64,000 nt of DNA from Saccharina japonica (taxonomy: Eukaryota > Sar > Phaeophyceae > Laminariales > Laminariaceae), in assembly GCA_008828725.1 (NCBI GenBank), contig MEHQ01004440.1, positions 214,664 through 278,663 of the forward strand. Reading direction: 5' to 3'. Numbering within the stretch: position 1 is the first letter of the stretch; every line of letters starts with the position of its first letter. Below the pieces are notes generated by a model. It worked only from the letters and a program-made list of their open reading frames with translations, ran no database searches and was not told the DNA's origin. The position numbers were made by a program, and so were the translations under genes. This document shows positions 33,457-43,592 of the stretch, piece by piece.

Positions 33457-33768
33457 CCTGTACTACTGCTGTACGTCAACGCTCGGATGCTTCGTTGTGT
33501 CAAATTTCAAAATAATACCAAGACAGGTCGACTCGAGCGCACTCGGCGCGTCGCCGCCAGACCAGAGGCAGCCAGCGTGGCTTCCGACGCTTGGGTTATA
33601 CCGGCTGTAGTTTGGCGCTGGCGTATAGCACACAGACACAGGCAGAGCATACCAATAATACCTGAGGCAGTTCAAACGCTGCTTATTTTATGCCAACAAC
33701 AATGAGCAGTAGAGGCAGGTAGAGGGCAGGTATCCAGACCGCTCGGTATCATAGCTGCTGCATTGCAC

Positions 33769-33858
33769 ATCCAGCTCTGTCCCGTAATATAGGAACTTTT
33801 TAATGTAGTTACGTATTAATTTCAATACATTTCTTATATTTCGGGACGGAGTGGTACC
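33769..33858. mobile_element. Short MITE family D, copy 4
   Basis: About 90 bp, CCAGCTCTGTCCCGTAATAT to TTATATTTCGGGACGGAGTG; inverted ends as in the copy at 6334. Confidence 0.65.
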
Positions 33859-34559
33859 AAGAAGAGCGTAGAGACAAGGAAGAATCAGACACCGCATCAC
33901 CTCCAAATACAACGTGCATAGTAGTAGGAATGGCTGCGGTAATAACCACACCTCCCCCGATAAAAACACAAAAGCTTGACCCACGTCAAGAAGTCAGTCG
34001 CTGTGCTGAGTGTTCTCTCCTCCCGCGTGCATGTGACATCCACCCTCCGAGAGAGCCTATCTGACGAGCAAAGCTCATGCCTGATGATGGCACCGCTACT
34101 TTATACGCACCTGGTATTTTATCGCACTGCATCTATCTGCGTACCGTATCTGCGTACAGCGTATCCGAGAGATTATTTTACGTTTTTGGCAGATTTTCCA
34201 GGTGCGTACGTACGTATGTTTGTTCATTGTGCGTGCGGATCACTTTGATTGCACGTATTATTTTTTTCGGATCATACGGTCCGGACCGCCCACCCAAAAA
34301 GCAAGTGATTTCATTTCCCAACTATCATTTTCACACCCTCCCCAGCCGCTCATTGGTCGTGCGCTGTACGGGCTTCTCATGTTCGTGATGCCTCTTCAGT
34401 TTAACAGTTACATGACGATTCAGGATTTTATGTGTTGAGGATTATGTGGATCTTGACGACTGGGTGCATATATATGTGACGACGCACACTGTCACTTCCT
34501 GCTATTCGTACCCCTAATAAACGACTTGAATCATCAAACCATCGCTTGTCTCTGGGTGT

Positions 34560-34905
34560 GTTTTGACTATCTTGCTTGGAGCTGACGAACACCGCAAAGA
34601 GGAGGCGTCGTTTGCGGATGGTCATCTCAACGCTCACGCATTGTGCCTTCTTGAGAGCCTTGGCGGACGACATGATAAGATGGTCGATGCGTTGTCGGCG
34701 ATGGAAACTAATGGTCCGTACGTATGAGGAAGTTGTGGTGTGCCGTTCGGAGCTCAGCAAAGTGCTCCTGGACAAGGGTCCACGTCACACACCTGTACAG
34801 CAGTGTCTCCATCACCTCGCGGCCTTTAGCATGCGCACATTTAGAGTAAACGGGACATCCTCCATATCATACAGCTCCCGCTTGAACCGCGATCAGCACC
34901 TCCAA
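34560..34905 (-). pseudogene. Non-LTR retrotransposon (LINE) fragment, frameshifted
   Basis: Read on the minus strand from ~34905, short in-frame pieces line up with the region after the reverse transcriptase in a LINE family. They are FKRELYDMEDVPFTL and NVRMLKA, then after a frameshift YRCVTWTLVQEHFAELRTAHH, then after another frameshift FHRRQRIDHLIMSSAKALKK and TIRKRRLLFA. Frame changes near 34826 and 34708 and a stop (TAG) break the frame. It is a dead, 5'-truncated copy. The family assignment rests on recalled motif similarity, not a search. Confidence 0.7.
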
Positions 34906-36286
34906 CACTCTGATTAACAACAATCTTCTCTTACGATAGATTGAGACTGGAGACAAGCAACGCGGATGATACTCAATCGATTGCGATACTACTGGTAACA
35001 CATTGGACAACACTTACTACTTGGTCGATAATAATGCGGCCCTTTCTCAACACCTTTTTTTTAAGTTAAGGGGAAGACCGGAGACTAGCAACGCGAATGT
35101 TACTCATTCGATTGCGATACTAACACAATATATATACACCCCGTCATCCCTCAAACGACTCTTAATTACTGCACTGTTTAGATACACATATATTTGACTC
35201 TTGTTCCAAGTTTTTTGTCCCCAAAACGGGACTGCACTCCTGAAAGCCCAAAAAACGGGTTATATAACCCCTATCCCCTTGTACACGTATACAGGGTTTC
35301 AGAGGGAAAATGTGTGAAAACATGTGATGATCACAGCACCGGTCACGCGAAGCAGCCCAGGTTGCGGTGGGGGTGTACCCGAGTCACAACGCAAGGGCAT
35401 CCCCGACACGCACGCCGCGTGGTTCCCGTTGTATACTGCTGCGCGCACCCCACTGATAACAGGCGGTTGGTTGATAAGACCAAATCTATCTGACATTATT
35501 TAGCATCTATACCTGGGGGGACCCCCCTACCTTTGTCCGCTTGGTGTACGCGATGTCGGCCTGGTCGGCGAACCCTTCCCCGACGTGTCCCGTCCCGGGA
35601 TTGCAGGGCATGCATGACATGATGAGTACCCCCCCGCTTGACTCGGCAGTGCCAGAGGGAAAATGGTCGGAATAAGGCAATTTCAGTGCAACTAATTGTG
35701 TTTTGACGTAATCACTACTGTAGGACCTTGCCGGAGTCTTCGTTGTGGTGTCTATTTATCTTGCTCTCCGAGTGCTCTCCGTGGCATATTTAGTGAGCGC
35801 TCTGCTGTTGGTTGAACTATTTTCTTATGACAGCAATAAAAAACGATGGCCTTTTTTTTTGCTGTCACGAGCCTGTAGCGCTGAATTGAACTTCTGCATG
35901 CCCCCCCCCTTTCGACGAAGTACTATGTATGGTATCCCCACTTCGACATATATAAAGAGGGATACCCAATCACACAGACAGGTGGCTGGGACCTCCCCCT
36001 CTTGTAATGTGGGCGTAAAAACTCCTTGATTGTGGAGATATTGAACAATGTAGCACCCCATTGGTCGTACCGAATGATCATACAGACCAGGGATTACATT
36101 TTCCCTAGGTATGGGTTGGTTGGATTTGGGTGTGTTGATTACCTAATTTTGACAGCAGAGTGTGATAAGACTAGTGTAAGGGACAGGGTATCCCTAGCCA
36201 GGTCAGCCTATGGAACGGGTACTTGTTGGTACTCACGTGTGTTGTTTGCTTAGAAATAGAAGAAGAGCAGCTTTATTCCCTTTGCG
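34906..36286. other. Gene-free stretch
   Basis: Apart from the decayed repeat R at 35535 I see no gene or element. Confidence 0.45.
35535..35633 (+). repeat. Interspersed repeat R, decayed copy
   Basis: CGCTTGGTGTACGCGATGTC, GGCCTGGTCGGCGAA, CCCGTCCCGGGATTGCAGGG and GCATGCATGACATGA remain, but the GTCTATGG core is deleted. Confidence 0.55.
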
Positions 36287-36438
36287 TGATGAAAGACTGA
36301 AAGCCGGGGGTAGATAATACCTGGGAACCCCTGGTTCCCATCTAAGATACCGCCTTCCAAGTACTACAGATACGATTCTTATACCTGATACCAGGTATTT
36401 ACCAAGCGATTCTACATCATTCCAGTAATATCACAACA
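36287..36438 (-). repeat. 3' LTR of the gypsy remnant
   Basis: 152 bp, TG...CA ends on the minus strand. It shares the GAAAGACTGAAAGCCGGGGG segment and most of the remaining sequence with 39143-39299. Differences between the copies are few: substitutions and a small insertion at the ACCAGGTA/CCCCAGGAGGTA site. Confidence 0.8.
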
Positions 36439-37010
36439 CTAGCCCACCCTGATGAGCGGTATATGCAGAAATATGACAAATTCGTGGAAACCCCGATTCC
36501 ACGAGCTAAGACATGACTCGAAGATGCGGCTCCTCAAAACCCACTCCCACACCACTGAACGACAAGGCTACGAAGCCGAGCAAGGAACATCAAAAAGAAG
36601 AAACGTTGGAACCGAAAATCCTGCAGTCATTGTACATTAACTGCCCCCCCGGTTCGAGAGCGGGGGCTCGGTAGAACTGATAAGACTGGAAAACTATTAA
36701 TAGACACTTAAAAACTTCCCCGAAACCCGGCCCAAAACATTCAGAAAGCGTGTCCTGAGCCACAAATTAGTGGCTCGATTATCCAGACCCGCCCCGGCAT
36801 TGAGCGGGGGGGGTCGGCAGGACGAATTACGCTAAAACTACCAAATCCGCCCCAGAAAAAATATCAGAAAGTGGAAGGCGATACTGAGAAGAAAAACAGT
36901 CCGAACCGAAAACTCGGAAAACGTCGCAAATACAAACTACAAAGAGGTTCCGCCCCAATCCCCTGAAACAACATGATAAAAGAATCGAGCGCAGCGGCGA
37001 CGCGAAAAAT

Positions 37011-39197
37011 TCAGCTGTCCACTGCTGCGCCTCGTGATTCATCGACGTTCCGCTGGACCCCCCGCGTAAACGCGCTAGCTAAATGTACTTGTAGACACCA
37101 AGAACCCCGTACAGCTCCTGTTGAAGTCGTGTAGCGCGCCGGAGAAAGAGGAAGCTTGATCGGTCCTGGGTCATCCAAAAATCGAACGAAGTAAACTCCG
37201 TCCGTTGGTGTAGTCGCGCTGATTTTCCCCAGCCACCACAGACCGTCGTCGCCCTTGTACCAGAAGTGGGCCCCGTTGGGAAGCACGGTGACACTGTACC
37301 GGCGAAGCCATTCGGCGTGCGGTACACAACCATAGCCGGGGGCCAGGAACCGTTCGCCGTTATTCCGAGAAAGCTCCCGTTGGGCAGCGCCAATCCTCAT
37401 TCGACGGTACAGGCGGTTGGTTTGGCTGTGCTGGTTTGGGGTGCCGGCCCAGTATCGCAAAATCTCCCGGCGAGAGAGTCGGAGATCCATTTCCCGTTCC
37501 CAAGACGGGCGAGACAGTCCCGTCCAGTGCGTCTCGTACATCACCGCGATGACACCACCTCTGCCCCGAACCGACTGGTGTCCCGTAATTTTCTCCACTT
37601 CGAGACGTTGGAGAGGAGTGGAAACGTCGTCCTTGGTGACGTGGTAAGGGGGGGATTTCTTGGAGAAGCTGTTGAGGACGTATTGCGTCAACCCCGCGGG
37701 AAAATACTTTGGCATGTCGCCGTGGTCGTGGGGGTTGACACAGGGCTTGCAGCGCTGTACCGACACGCGCTTGCGAGCATCAGCGCCGGGCATGTCGGAG
37801 GGTAGGTCCAGATATAGGAGCTTAGCCCCGAGAGGAGATTTGTCTGGGGTGTCCGCGGAGGAGCAGGGGCCGACTGCAAGGACTTTGTAGGGCCCCGTCC
37901 AGTTCAGCGACAGCTTGGCCTTGAGGGCCTTGGCGTCCGTGTCCGTCTTGGCTCCCTGACGAATGGTGGCTGCCGTATTGTACACCCACGACCAGCCGCC
38001 AGTGTTGAATTTGGGGACCGGACGCAAGGCGTCGGAGAGGGCGGAGTTGCGCCGGTTCACGCGAGCAACCGTGAGGGCGTGGTGTTCGCGAACGATGTCG
38101 TACGCGAGCTGCTGGCGATCCGTCGCCAAGTCGCAGTACGCAAGGTGGTCGCGGGCCAAACTCTGGTGGCCGGCGACGCCCGCGCGCTCAAAAATCGCGA
38201 GAGGAAGGCGAGGGAGCCGACCCATGTGAACCTCGTTGGGAGCCAAACCCGTGGCGGCGTTGACCGAATTGTTGTACGCAACTTCGACGTGGGGGAGTTG
38301 TTCATCCCAGTTGTTCTGGAGCTCGTTGACGACCATCGCCAACATCTGCACCATCGTGTGATTCACACGTTCCACTCCACCGTTGCCGTTAGGGTGGTAG
38401 GAGCTCGTGGCGATTTTTCGAACTTTGAGAAGCTGATAGACGACGTGCGAAAGCTTCGAGCAGAACTGGAGGCCGTTGTCCGAAAGTATGCTGCGGGGGC
38501 ATCCCCAGAGGGGGATATACTTGTTGATGAGGATGTTGGCCGTGCCCTCAGCGGTGAATTCGGCGGCGGTGACTGCGAACATGTCTGCGCGGCGACTGAA
38601 GCGGTCAGTGAAGAGCAAGATGTAAGTGTTGCCTCGGGGCGTGGTCGGAAGGGGGCCGAAGTAGTCGACGCTGACAGCAGTGCCGGGCTCTTCAGGCAGG
38701 GACATCGATATGACGGGCCATCGGACCGTCAGCCGCCAGGTTTTGCGCACTTGGCACTTCAAGTAGTGGCGTAGCCACCACCTGGTGCAGATGTTCATAC
38801 CGATCCACCAGTAGAAACGTTCGAGGATACGCAGGGTTCGCGCGGTTCCCAGGTGGCAGGAAGCTGTGGAATGGCAGGCCTGCATGACCCAGGGGCGCAT
38901 GAGCAGCCGTACGTAAATGCGCAGGGGCTCGTCGTTCAACAAGCAGGCTGTTCGGCCCACCGAGCGCGTGGCGTCAGGCGCTAAGGGTGGAGACGGCCGT
39001 CGAACAAGGAGGACAAGCCCATCGTCGATTGTGTGCCGTTGCCCTTTGCCGGCCAGTTCCTGCACCTCCGAGAAGGAGGGGCGTTGGCGTGAGGGAAAAC
39101 AGGACAAAAAGTCGGCTGGCAAGGCGTCAGGCCGGCCGACGTTTATGAAAGACTGAAAGCCGGGGGTAGATAACACCTGGGAACCCCTGGTTCCCAT
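37011..39197 (-). CDS. Ty3/gypsy integrase with chromodomain and C-terminal extension
   Basis: A 728-aa open frame with no internal stop. Residues 109-148 are the integrase zinc-binding region: H109, H115 and C148 are present, but the other expected cysteine is Tyr (Y145). The catalytic core has D178 (VDYFG), D240 (SDNG) and E276 (GVERVNH), a D-x61-D-x35-E spacing, so all three catalytic acids are intact. The segment PNGNGGVERVNH is typical of gypsy integrases. Residues ~530-575 (LEVEKITGH ... THWTG ... SWEREMDL) look like a chromodomain, which in chromoviruses guides insertion into chromatin. Residues ~643-685 (WYKGDDGLWWLGKI, then YFVRFLDDPGPI) look like a small Tudor/SH3-type barrel. The first ~20 residues come from the LTR, so the real start in an intact element would lie in a longer polyprotein. 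Confidence 0.88.
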   Translation of the reverse strand: MGTRGSQVLSTPGFQSFINVGRPDALPADFLSCFPSRQRPSFSEVQELAGKGQRHTIDDGLVLLVRRPSPPLAPDATRSVGRTACLLNDEPLRIYVRLLMRPWVMQACHSTASCHLGTARTLRILERFYWWIGMNICTRWWLRHYLKCQVRKTWRLTVRWPVISMSLPEEPGTAVSVDYFGPLPTTPRGNTYILLFTDRFSRRADMFAVTAAEFTAEGTANILINKYIPLWGCPRSILSDNGLQFCSKLSHVVYQLLKVRKIATSSYHPNGNGGVERVNHTMVQMLAMVVNELQNNWDEQLPHVEVAYNNSVNAATGLAPNEVHMGRLPRLPLAIFERAGVAGHQSLARDHLAYCDLATDRQQLAYDIVREHHALTVARVNRRNSALSDALRPVPKFNTGGWSWVYNTAATIRQGAKTDTDAKALKAKLSLNWTGPYKVLAVGPCSSADTPDKSPLGAKLLYLDLPSDMPGADARKRVSVQRCKPCVNPHDHGDMPKYFPAGLTQYVLNSFSKKSPPYHVTKDDVSTPLQRLEVEKITGHQSVRGRGGVIAVMYETHWTGLSRPSWEREMDLRLSRREILRYWAGTPNQHSQTNRLYRRMRIGAAQRELSRNNGERFLAPGYGCVPHAEWLRRYSVTVLPNGAHFWYKGDDGLWWLGKISATTPTDGVYFVRFLDDPGPIKLPLSPARYTTSTGAVRGSWCLQVHLASAFTRGVQRNVDESRGAAVDS

Positions 39198-39299
39198 CTA
39201 AGATACCGCCTTCCAAGTACTACAAATACGATTCTTATACCTGATACCCCAGGAGGTATTTACCAAGCGATTCCACATCATTCTAGTAATACCATAACA
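39143..39299 (-). repeat. 5' LTR of the gypsy remnant
   Basis: Partner of the repeat at 36287-36438. Its inner boundary (minus strand ...CTTTCATAAACG) runs straight into the integrase reading frame, so the first ~20 codons of the 728-codon ORF are LTR sequence. Confidence 0.78.
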
Positions 39300-39593
39300 A
39301 GAGGGAGACGATAGGTGCTCCTCCCTCAAGTAGAGTCCTCGACTTGGTAGATATCAGAAAATTCTGGGAATAAGTCTGCTTTCTGGAACATAATGCAGCC
39401 ACGGGCACGCTGACTTCAAACATTCAAATATGGGAGGTTGTCGACAACTTGTAGGTTTTTCCATATACGATGTTCAATATTTGCCCAAGGCCCGTTTTAC
39501 GCACACACTGTGCAAGGGGGGTGTCCCGGCCACCTGTGCAAGCACCGCCGGTGTCCAAAGCGACTCGAACCGCATGGACACAACTGGCTGTAG

Positions 39594-39864
39594 GCGCATG
39601 CTACGATAGAGGTGCACCCTGTTTTTTTTCTGAGCTCCTGACTTGAGGAGCTCCATAATAAGTCGCCGAACAATAGGGTTTGGAGGAAAATAAAAGTGCT
39701 ATATACCCGATGAACAATTCCATGACCTGAGTCTACTGAGTCTAGTATGAAAAATATCACAGCACAATAATAATGATGAAAGTCTGACGAGTTTGGGTCA
39801 AGGAGCCCTATCATTCGGAAAACCTTTCAGCCAAAAAAAGGTATACCTCTATCGTAGCACGCAT
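39594..39864. mobile_element. DNA transposon family A, copy 3 (6-bp TSD CTGTAG)
   Basis: 271 bp with inverted termini GCGCATGCTACGATAGAGGT and, reversed, ATGCGTGCTACGATAGAGGT. It is flanked by perfect CTGTAG repeats (39588-39593 and 39865-39870). Non-autonomous; no family B insertion. Confidence 0.85.
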
Positions 39865-39965
39865 CTGTAGTAAGATAGTATAGCTGTCGCTAGGAACTCG
39901 CGCAGCAGGATACTAGTAACTGTCGTCAGCTTGTGTGCATTGGTGGGGAAAACATCAGGAAAAAA

Positions 39966-40075
39966 CGTCAACGACGTGCCCCGAGAACCCCCTCTGCCCT
40001 CCCTTCAGGCGGTACACGCGCATGATGGCGCAGACTAGGATCACGGGTTCGAAACCGTGTTGACCACGTTTTTTT
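39966..40075 (+). tRNA. tRNA-like sequence 1 (probably pseudogene or SINE head)
   Basis: An A-box-like TTCAGGCGGTACACGC and a B-box GGGTTCGAAACC with a paired T-stem (CACGG/CCGTG, 8-base loop) are followed at 40069 by a run of seven T, a pol III stop. GTCAA (39968) could pair with TTGAC (40060-40064) as a partial acceptor stem, but that makes a 97-nt molecule. I cannot assign an anticodon. Not a confident functional tRNA. Confidence 0.35.
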
Positions 40076-40136
40076 CGCCGTTAGAGTTGCAGTACGTTTA
40101 CTACAGAAGTAAATAAAAACTGGATATTCACACCAC

Positions 40137-40210
40137 TTGTACGTGTAGGGTAACAGGTAGCACATCAGATGCTTCTCACCACAAGGGTCATGGTTTCGAG
40201 ACCCGTGTAC
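40137..40210 (+). tRNA. tRNA-like sequence 2 (probably pseudogene)
   Basis: TTGTACG at the start can pair over seven positions (with wobbles) with TGTACGA at the end. An A-box-like AGGGTAACAGGTAGCAC and a B-box GGTTTCGAGACC are present, and a T-run follows at ~40225. The anticodon arm pairs poorly, so it is likely a degenerate copy. Confidence 0.35.
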
Positions 40211-40225
40211 GACTAAAAATATATT

Positions 40226-41933
40226 TTTTTAATGTGAGAGTGCAACGAATTAGACAGATAAAATTATGAGAATATGTTGGATAACCACGTAGTAGACGAA
40301 TAAAATTATGAGAATTTGATGAAAAGTGCCGACGGAAAAGTGCAGACATATTCAACTGTTTAATCAAGTAAAAAAACGGTCGACGCTTTCTCGCAAGGGG
40401 TCCCTATCACGAGAGACTTGGTCAAAATTAAAAACTCGCATTCGCTCGTAATTAATAGTAGTACTACTAAAGGTGCTGTTTATCTGCTGATGCTGCGGGC
40501 TACCAAAATTTCTAAGGTGTTACCTGGGGTCTCTGAAACGGATTTGTGTGTACGAGGTATAATAAGCTCTTGTTTTTGGTAGGGCGAAGGCAAAAGTACC
40601 ATCGAACACCGAAACGCCCGCGCGAGGCATGGCGCATTTGATCTATTGTAATCCTCCGGCAGGCGGGTAAAAATGAGTGTAGCCGCGCTTCCACATGCCG
40701 GATTTAAAGTAGGTCTCGTTTGTTAGTCATTGATTGGTGGGTGGCAGACATAAAACGAACTTGTACCAAGTGATGCGCGTTTATCTGCGACTTGATAATA
40801 AGGCGAAACCGCCAGGCGACGCTTGGGCCACCCACCACCGCATACAAGTCGCGGGGGTCACCTTGTGGGTACATACACACAGATAGCGAGGTTGGGCCTT
40901 TCACACAGTTACCGTTACTACATAAATCGGAGAGATCACCGATCCCATCATACCCCCGTAACAATGTAGATCTTTCTCGGCGGAGATGTTCCTGCTTTGT
41001 ATGATCTAGATCATGTTGCCGGGTGGGAGCCGTCGTATGGATATGGCATACCATAAGCTTTTTGGGTTGGGTTGTCTGCGCTACTTTCAAAGAACAGGTC
41101 CTGCAACAACATCTCATAACGACGGCAGGATAGAGGATCTTCTACAACCTGTTAGAGTACAGTAGTACCTGGTAGCATGTACGTAAAGCAAGCACTACAG
41201 TAGTACTGTACTGTAGTACTAGACCATAAGCTGTTCGATGCGTCAAACGATATAATAGGAGGTTGTTATTCTGAATCGCGCGTGAGTGATGGGGGGGCTC
41301 ACCTTTACGCTCTGTTGACGGCGAAGATTGTGGTGATGCCTTCCATCACCACTACCGTGAGCATCATCGACACATTTGTGTGACTTGCGAGGCGGAGTCA
41401 ACAGAAGAAGATGCTTGAGCCACCGACAACCTATCTGGTCTCTGCGCGGGGACCGCCTTTCAAATGCTACGTATGGAGAGGCGGGACGTCGTTCGTTGCA
41501 GAAAAGAGCCTATCATACGTTAGGCTGTTTATTCTGAATGTCGCAGGGGCGGCGAAGGAGGCCCACCTAAAACCTTTCTTTGCATACGCCCGGTTGTTGG
41601 CTAAAAAGGTTCATAGCACCACCATCTCTGCGGCTGCTGTATACGTGCCACACTTATCACAGCTTTGCGGCATGAAGGGCAAGAGAGTCGGCAGAAGAAG
41701 ATGATTGGACCGCTAACAACCAACGTGCAGGCGGATCGTATATAGATAGTAGTAGTACGTACAGAGTATTGGCGGGGACCTGCGTTCGGTGTGGATCGGG
41801 TGGATATGGTGAGCGGGGTCTTGCACCAACAGCGCAGAAGCGAACTGTCAGGGTGTAGAGTCTACGCTGTGGAGACGCTTTGAGCTTCAACAGCATGTTC
41901 GCGGTGATCACATGGCAGCAGAGAGACGACTAC
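40226..41933. other. Gene-free stretch
   Basis: Includes a GTAGTACTGTACTGTAGTAC palindrome at ~41203, related to sequence flanking family C MITEs. Open frames of ~100-137 codons show no recognisable domain. Confidence 0.45.
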
Positions 41934-42147
41934 CGTAAAGAGCGTTGATTTCGCACAGGCGTGCGATCGTTTTTCAGCGCTCGTTTTCTCGGCAGCGGCA
42001 AGGAAGGGTGTTAGCGTTGAACATTATATGCTCTCGACCAGAACTTCCCGAAAACCACACCTCGTTCAGTATTGATTGGCAACCGTTCTGGAAAAATCGA
42101 GCGCTGAAATACAACCGCGCCCCTGTGCGAACGCAACGCTCTTTACG
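41934..42147. mobile_element. MITE family E, copy 2
   Basis: 214 bp, CGTAAAGAGCGTTGATTTCG ... CGAACGCAACGCTCTTTACG, with internal CAGCGCTCG and CGAGCGCTG inverted as in the copy at 2647. Confidence 0.7.
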
Positions 42148-42635
42148 CGGGACCTTGCAGAAGAGAAGCGGTTTGCTTACTCTGCGAGTAAAACCGTTAC
42201 ATACAACAATACCGATACAGGTTGTTCTGCGGGCAGATGCAACTCTAAACTCTTACGGTCCTATGGGCTACGTATGGCAGGAAGACTGTTAGATGGACAC
42301 TGCTGCAACCCATCATACTGTACGTACGCACTGTTGCTCTTATCTACAGCAGTACCCTGGTCTACTACGAGTAGCTTTGTAAACAGTACCTACCTGCAGA
42401 ATAATAACCCAACGGTTCGTTTCTGCAAGGCCCAGCTCCGCACGAGCCCGCAAGGACTACAGCGCGAAAGATATACGTGCAGTACACATAATAACTGGTA
42501 CCTGGTTCCTAATGACTAATTACGGTTCACTTCTGCAAGTTCCCAACTGCACCTAAGCTACTGTTGCTGTCGATAGTACGGGGTTGGCTTGACCCTCGCC
42601 TCCTATTATTAGTGCTGACTGCGAATGCCTGTGGG

Positions 42636-42838
42636 GCTCGGGCAGGGGGCGAGTCGACGAGGGAAGGAAAGGCTGAAGTCTTCTCGCGATAAAAATGCAA
42701 GGCAAGAACCGTAGTGGGGGAGGAGGGAGAGGAGCCTACTATGTGACCCCGGATCTGAGTTACGACTAGGGAGGAGAGAGAAAGGAAGGGCGAAGACAAT
42801 AAATGGGATGGACAAAATAAAAAATAAAAATAAAAAAG
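42636..42838 (+). mobile_element. SINE copy 4 (5'-truncated)
   Basis: Body from GGCGAGTCGACGAGGGAAGG through TTCTCGCGATAAAAATGCAA, GAACCGTAGTGGGGGAGG and GGATCTGAGTTACGACTAGG to ATGGGATGGACAAAAT, then an A-rich tail. It is very close to the copies at 1089 and 5905, but the tRNA head is missing, as expected of incomplete reverse transcription. Confidence 0.75.
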
Positions 42839-43592
42839 GGGGCGCGCTCATTGCGTGCGATGAGCGTCCCGATGCCAACGGCTGGGCGCGGTTTGTGTCT
42901 ACAACGCAATTGTGAAGTTCGACGAAACGAACGACCTGCTGCGACTGGAGGACATGGATCTGGTTGGAAGAGGGTAGTGTGAGAGCGCGACGAGCGAGGG
43001 CGACACCGATCCCGGTGCGCGAGATCCAGATCCATTTTGAGTTGAAGCGGCGGCAAAGATACATTTTCAATTTTCAAAACGCCTCCGAAATCTCTATAAA
43101 ACTGTCGCGGGAACGCTTGAACAGCTTGAAGACTTCGGACGACGATGCAGGATCCAGAAGAAGTGACGCAGTGCCCCTGTAACCGCTTGCTAAATCTGGT
43201 TGTCTTGGGGTTACTATGAATCGGTTGCACCTCGTTGTACCTATCTCTACTACTGCTGTAATTCGAGAGAGCAGCAGAAATCTGTGTGTCATCTTCAAAG
43301 CGGGGCTATTTGAGGTGCATCCCCGGGTTCTACTCTGAGGCGATTTTTGCTGACAGCAAACCTTCTTCTGACTCCACTTTGCAGTTGCATTTTGACCTGC
43401 ACTCACACACAGCACCAGCTGGTAGCTATCCCTCCACACCCAACCTGATTCATCGATCCCCAGCAGCACCACCGCACTTCTCCTCAGCTGAACCCCCTGC
43501 ACGCACTGCGAGCAACCCGTGATTTCCTTTCGAAAAACACAACTATCGTCTACTACAAGAACAACAGCAGCAGCAGAGCCTGCTTCGTCAAC

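Larger units (their letters stand above)
36287..39299 (-). mobile_element. Truncated Ty3/gypsy (chromovirus-like) LTR retrotransposon
   Basis: Two direct repeats of about 152-157 bp (36287-36438 and 39143-39299) bracket a single long integrase ORF on the minus strand. Read on that strand, each repeat begins TGTT; the left one ends TTTCATCA, so it has the TG...CA ends of an LTR. A purine stretch (AGGGTGGG) lies just before the downstream LTR, as expected for a polypurine tract. No primer-binding site, gag, protease, reverse transcriptase or RNase H is present: the upstream LTR abuts integrase sequence directly. The element is therefore an internal-deletion derivative that cannot copy itself alone. 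The flanks (TTTGCG, AGAGGG) show no target duplication, which points to recombination or decay. Confidence 0.85.

Noticed and set aside
40704..41117. 137-codon minus-strand open frame
   Set aside because: Possibly a transposon relic, but no motif is clear enough to assign.
41411..41704. 97-codon plus-strand open frame, and another at 42076-42519
   Set aside because: No recognisable motif; the second overlaps a family E MITE end.
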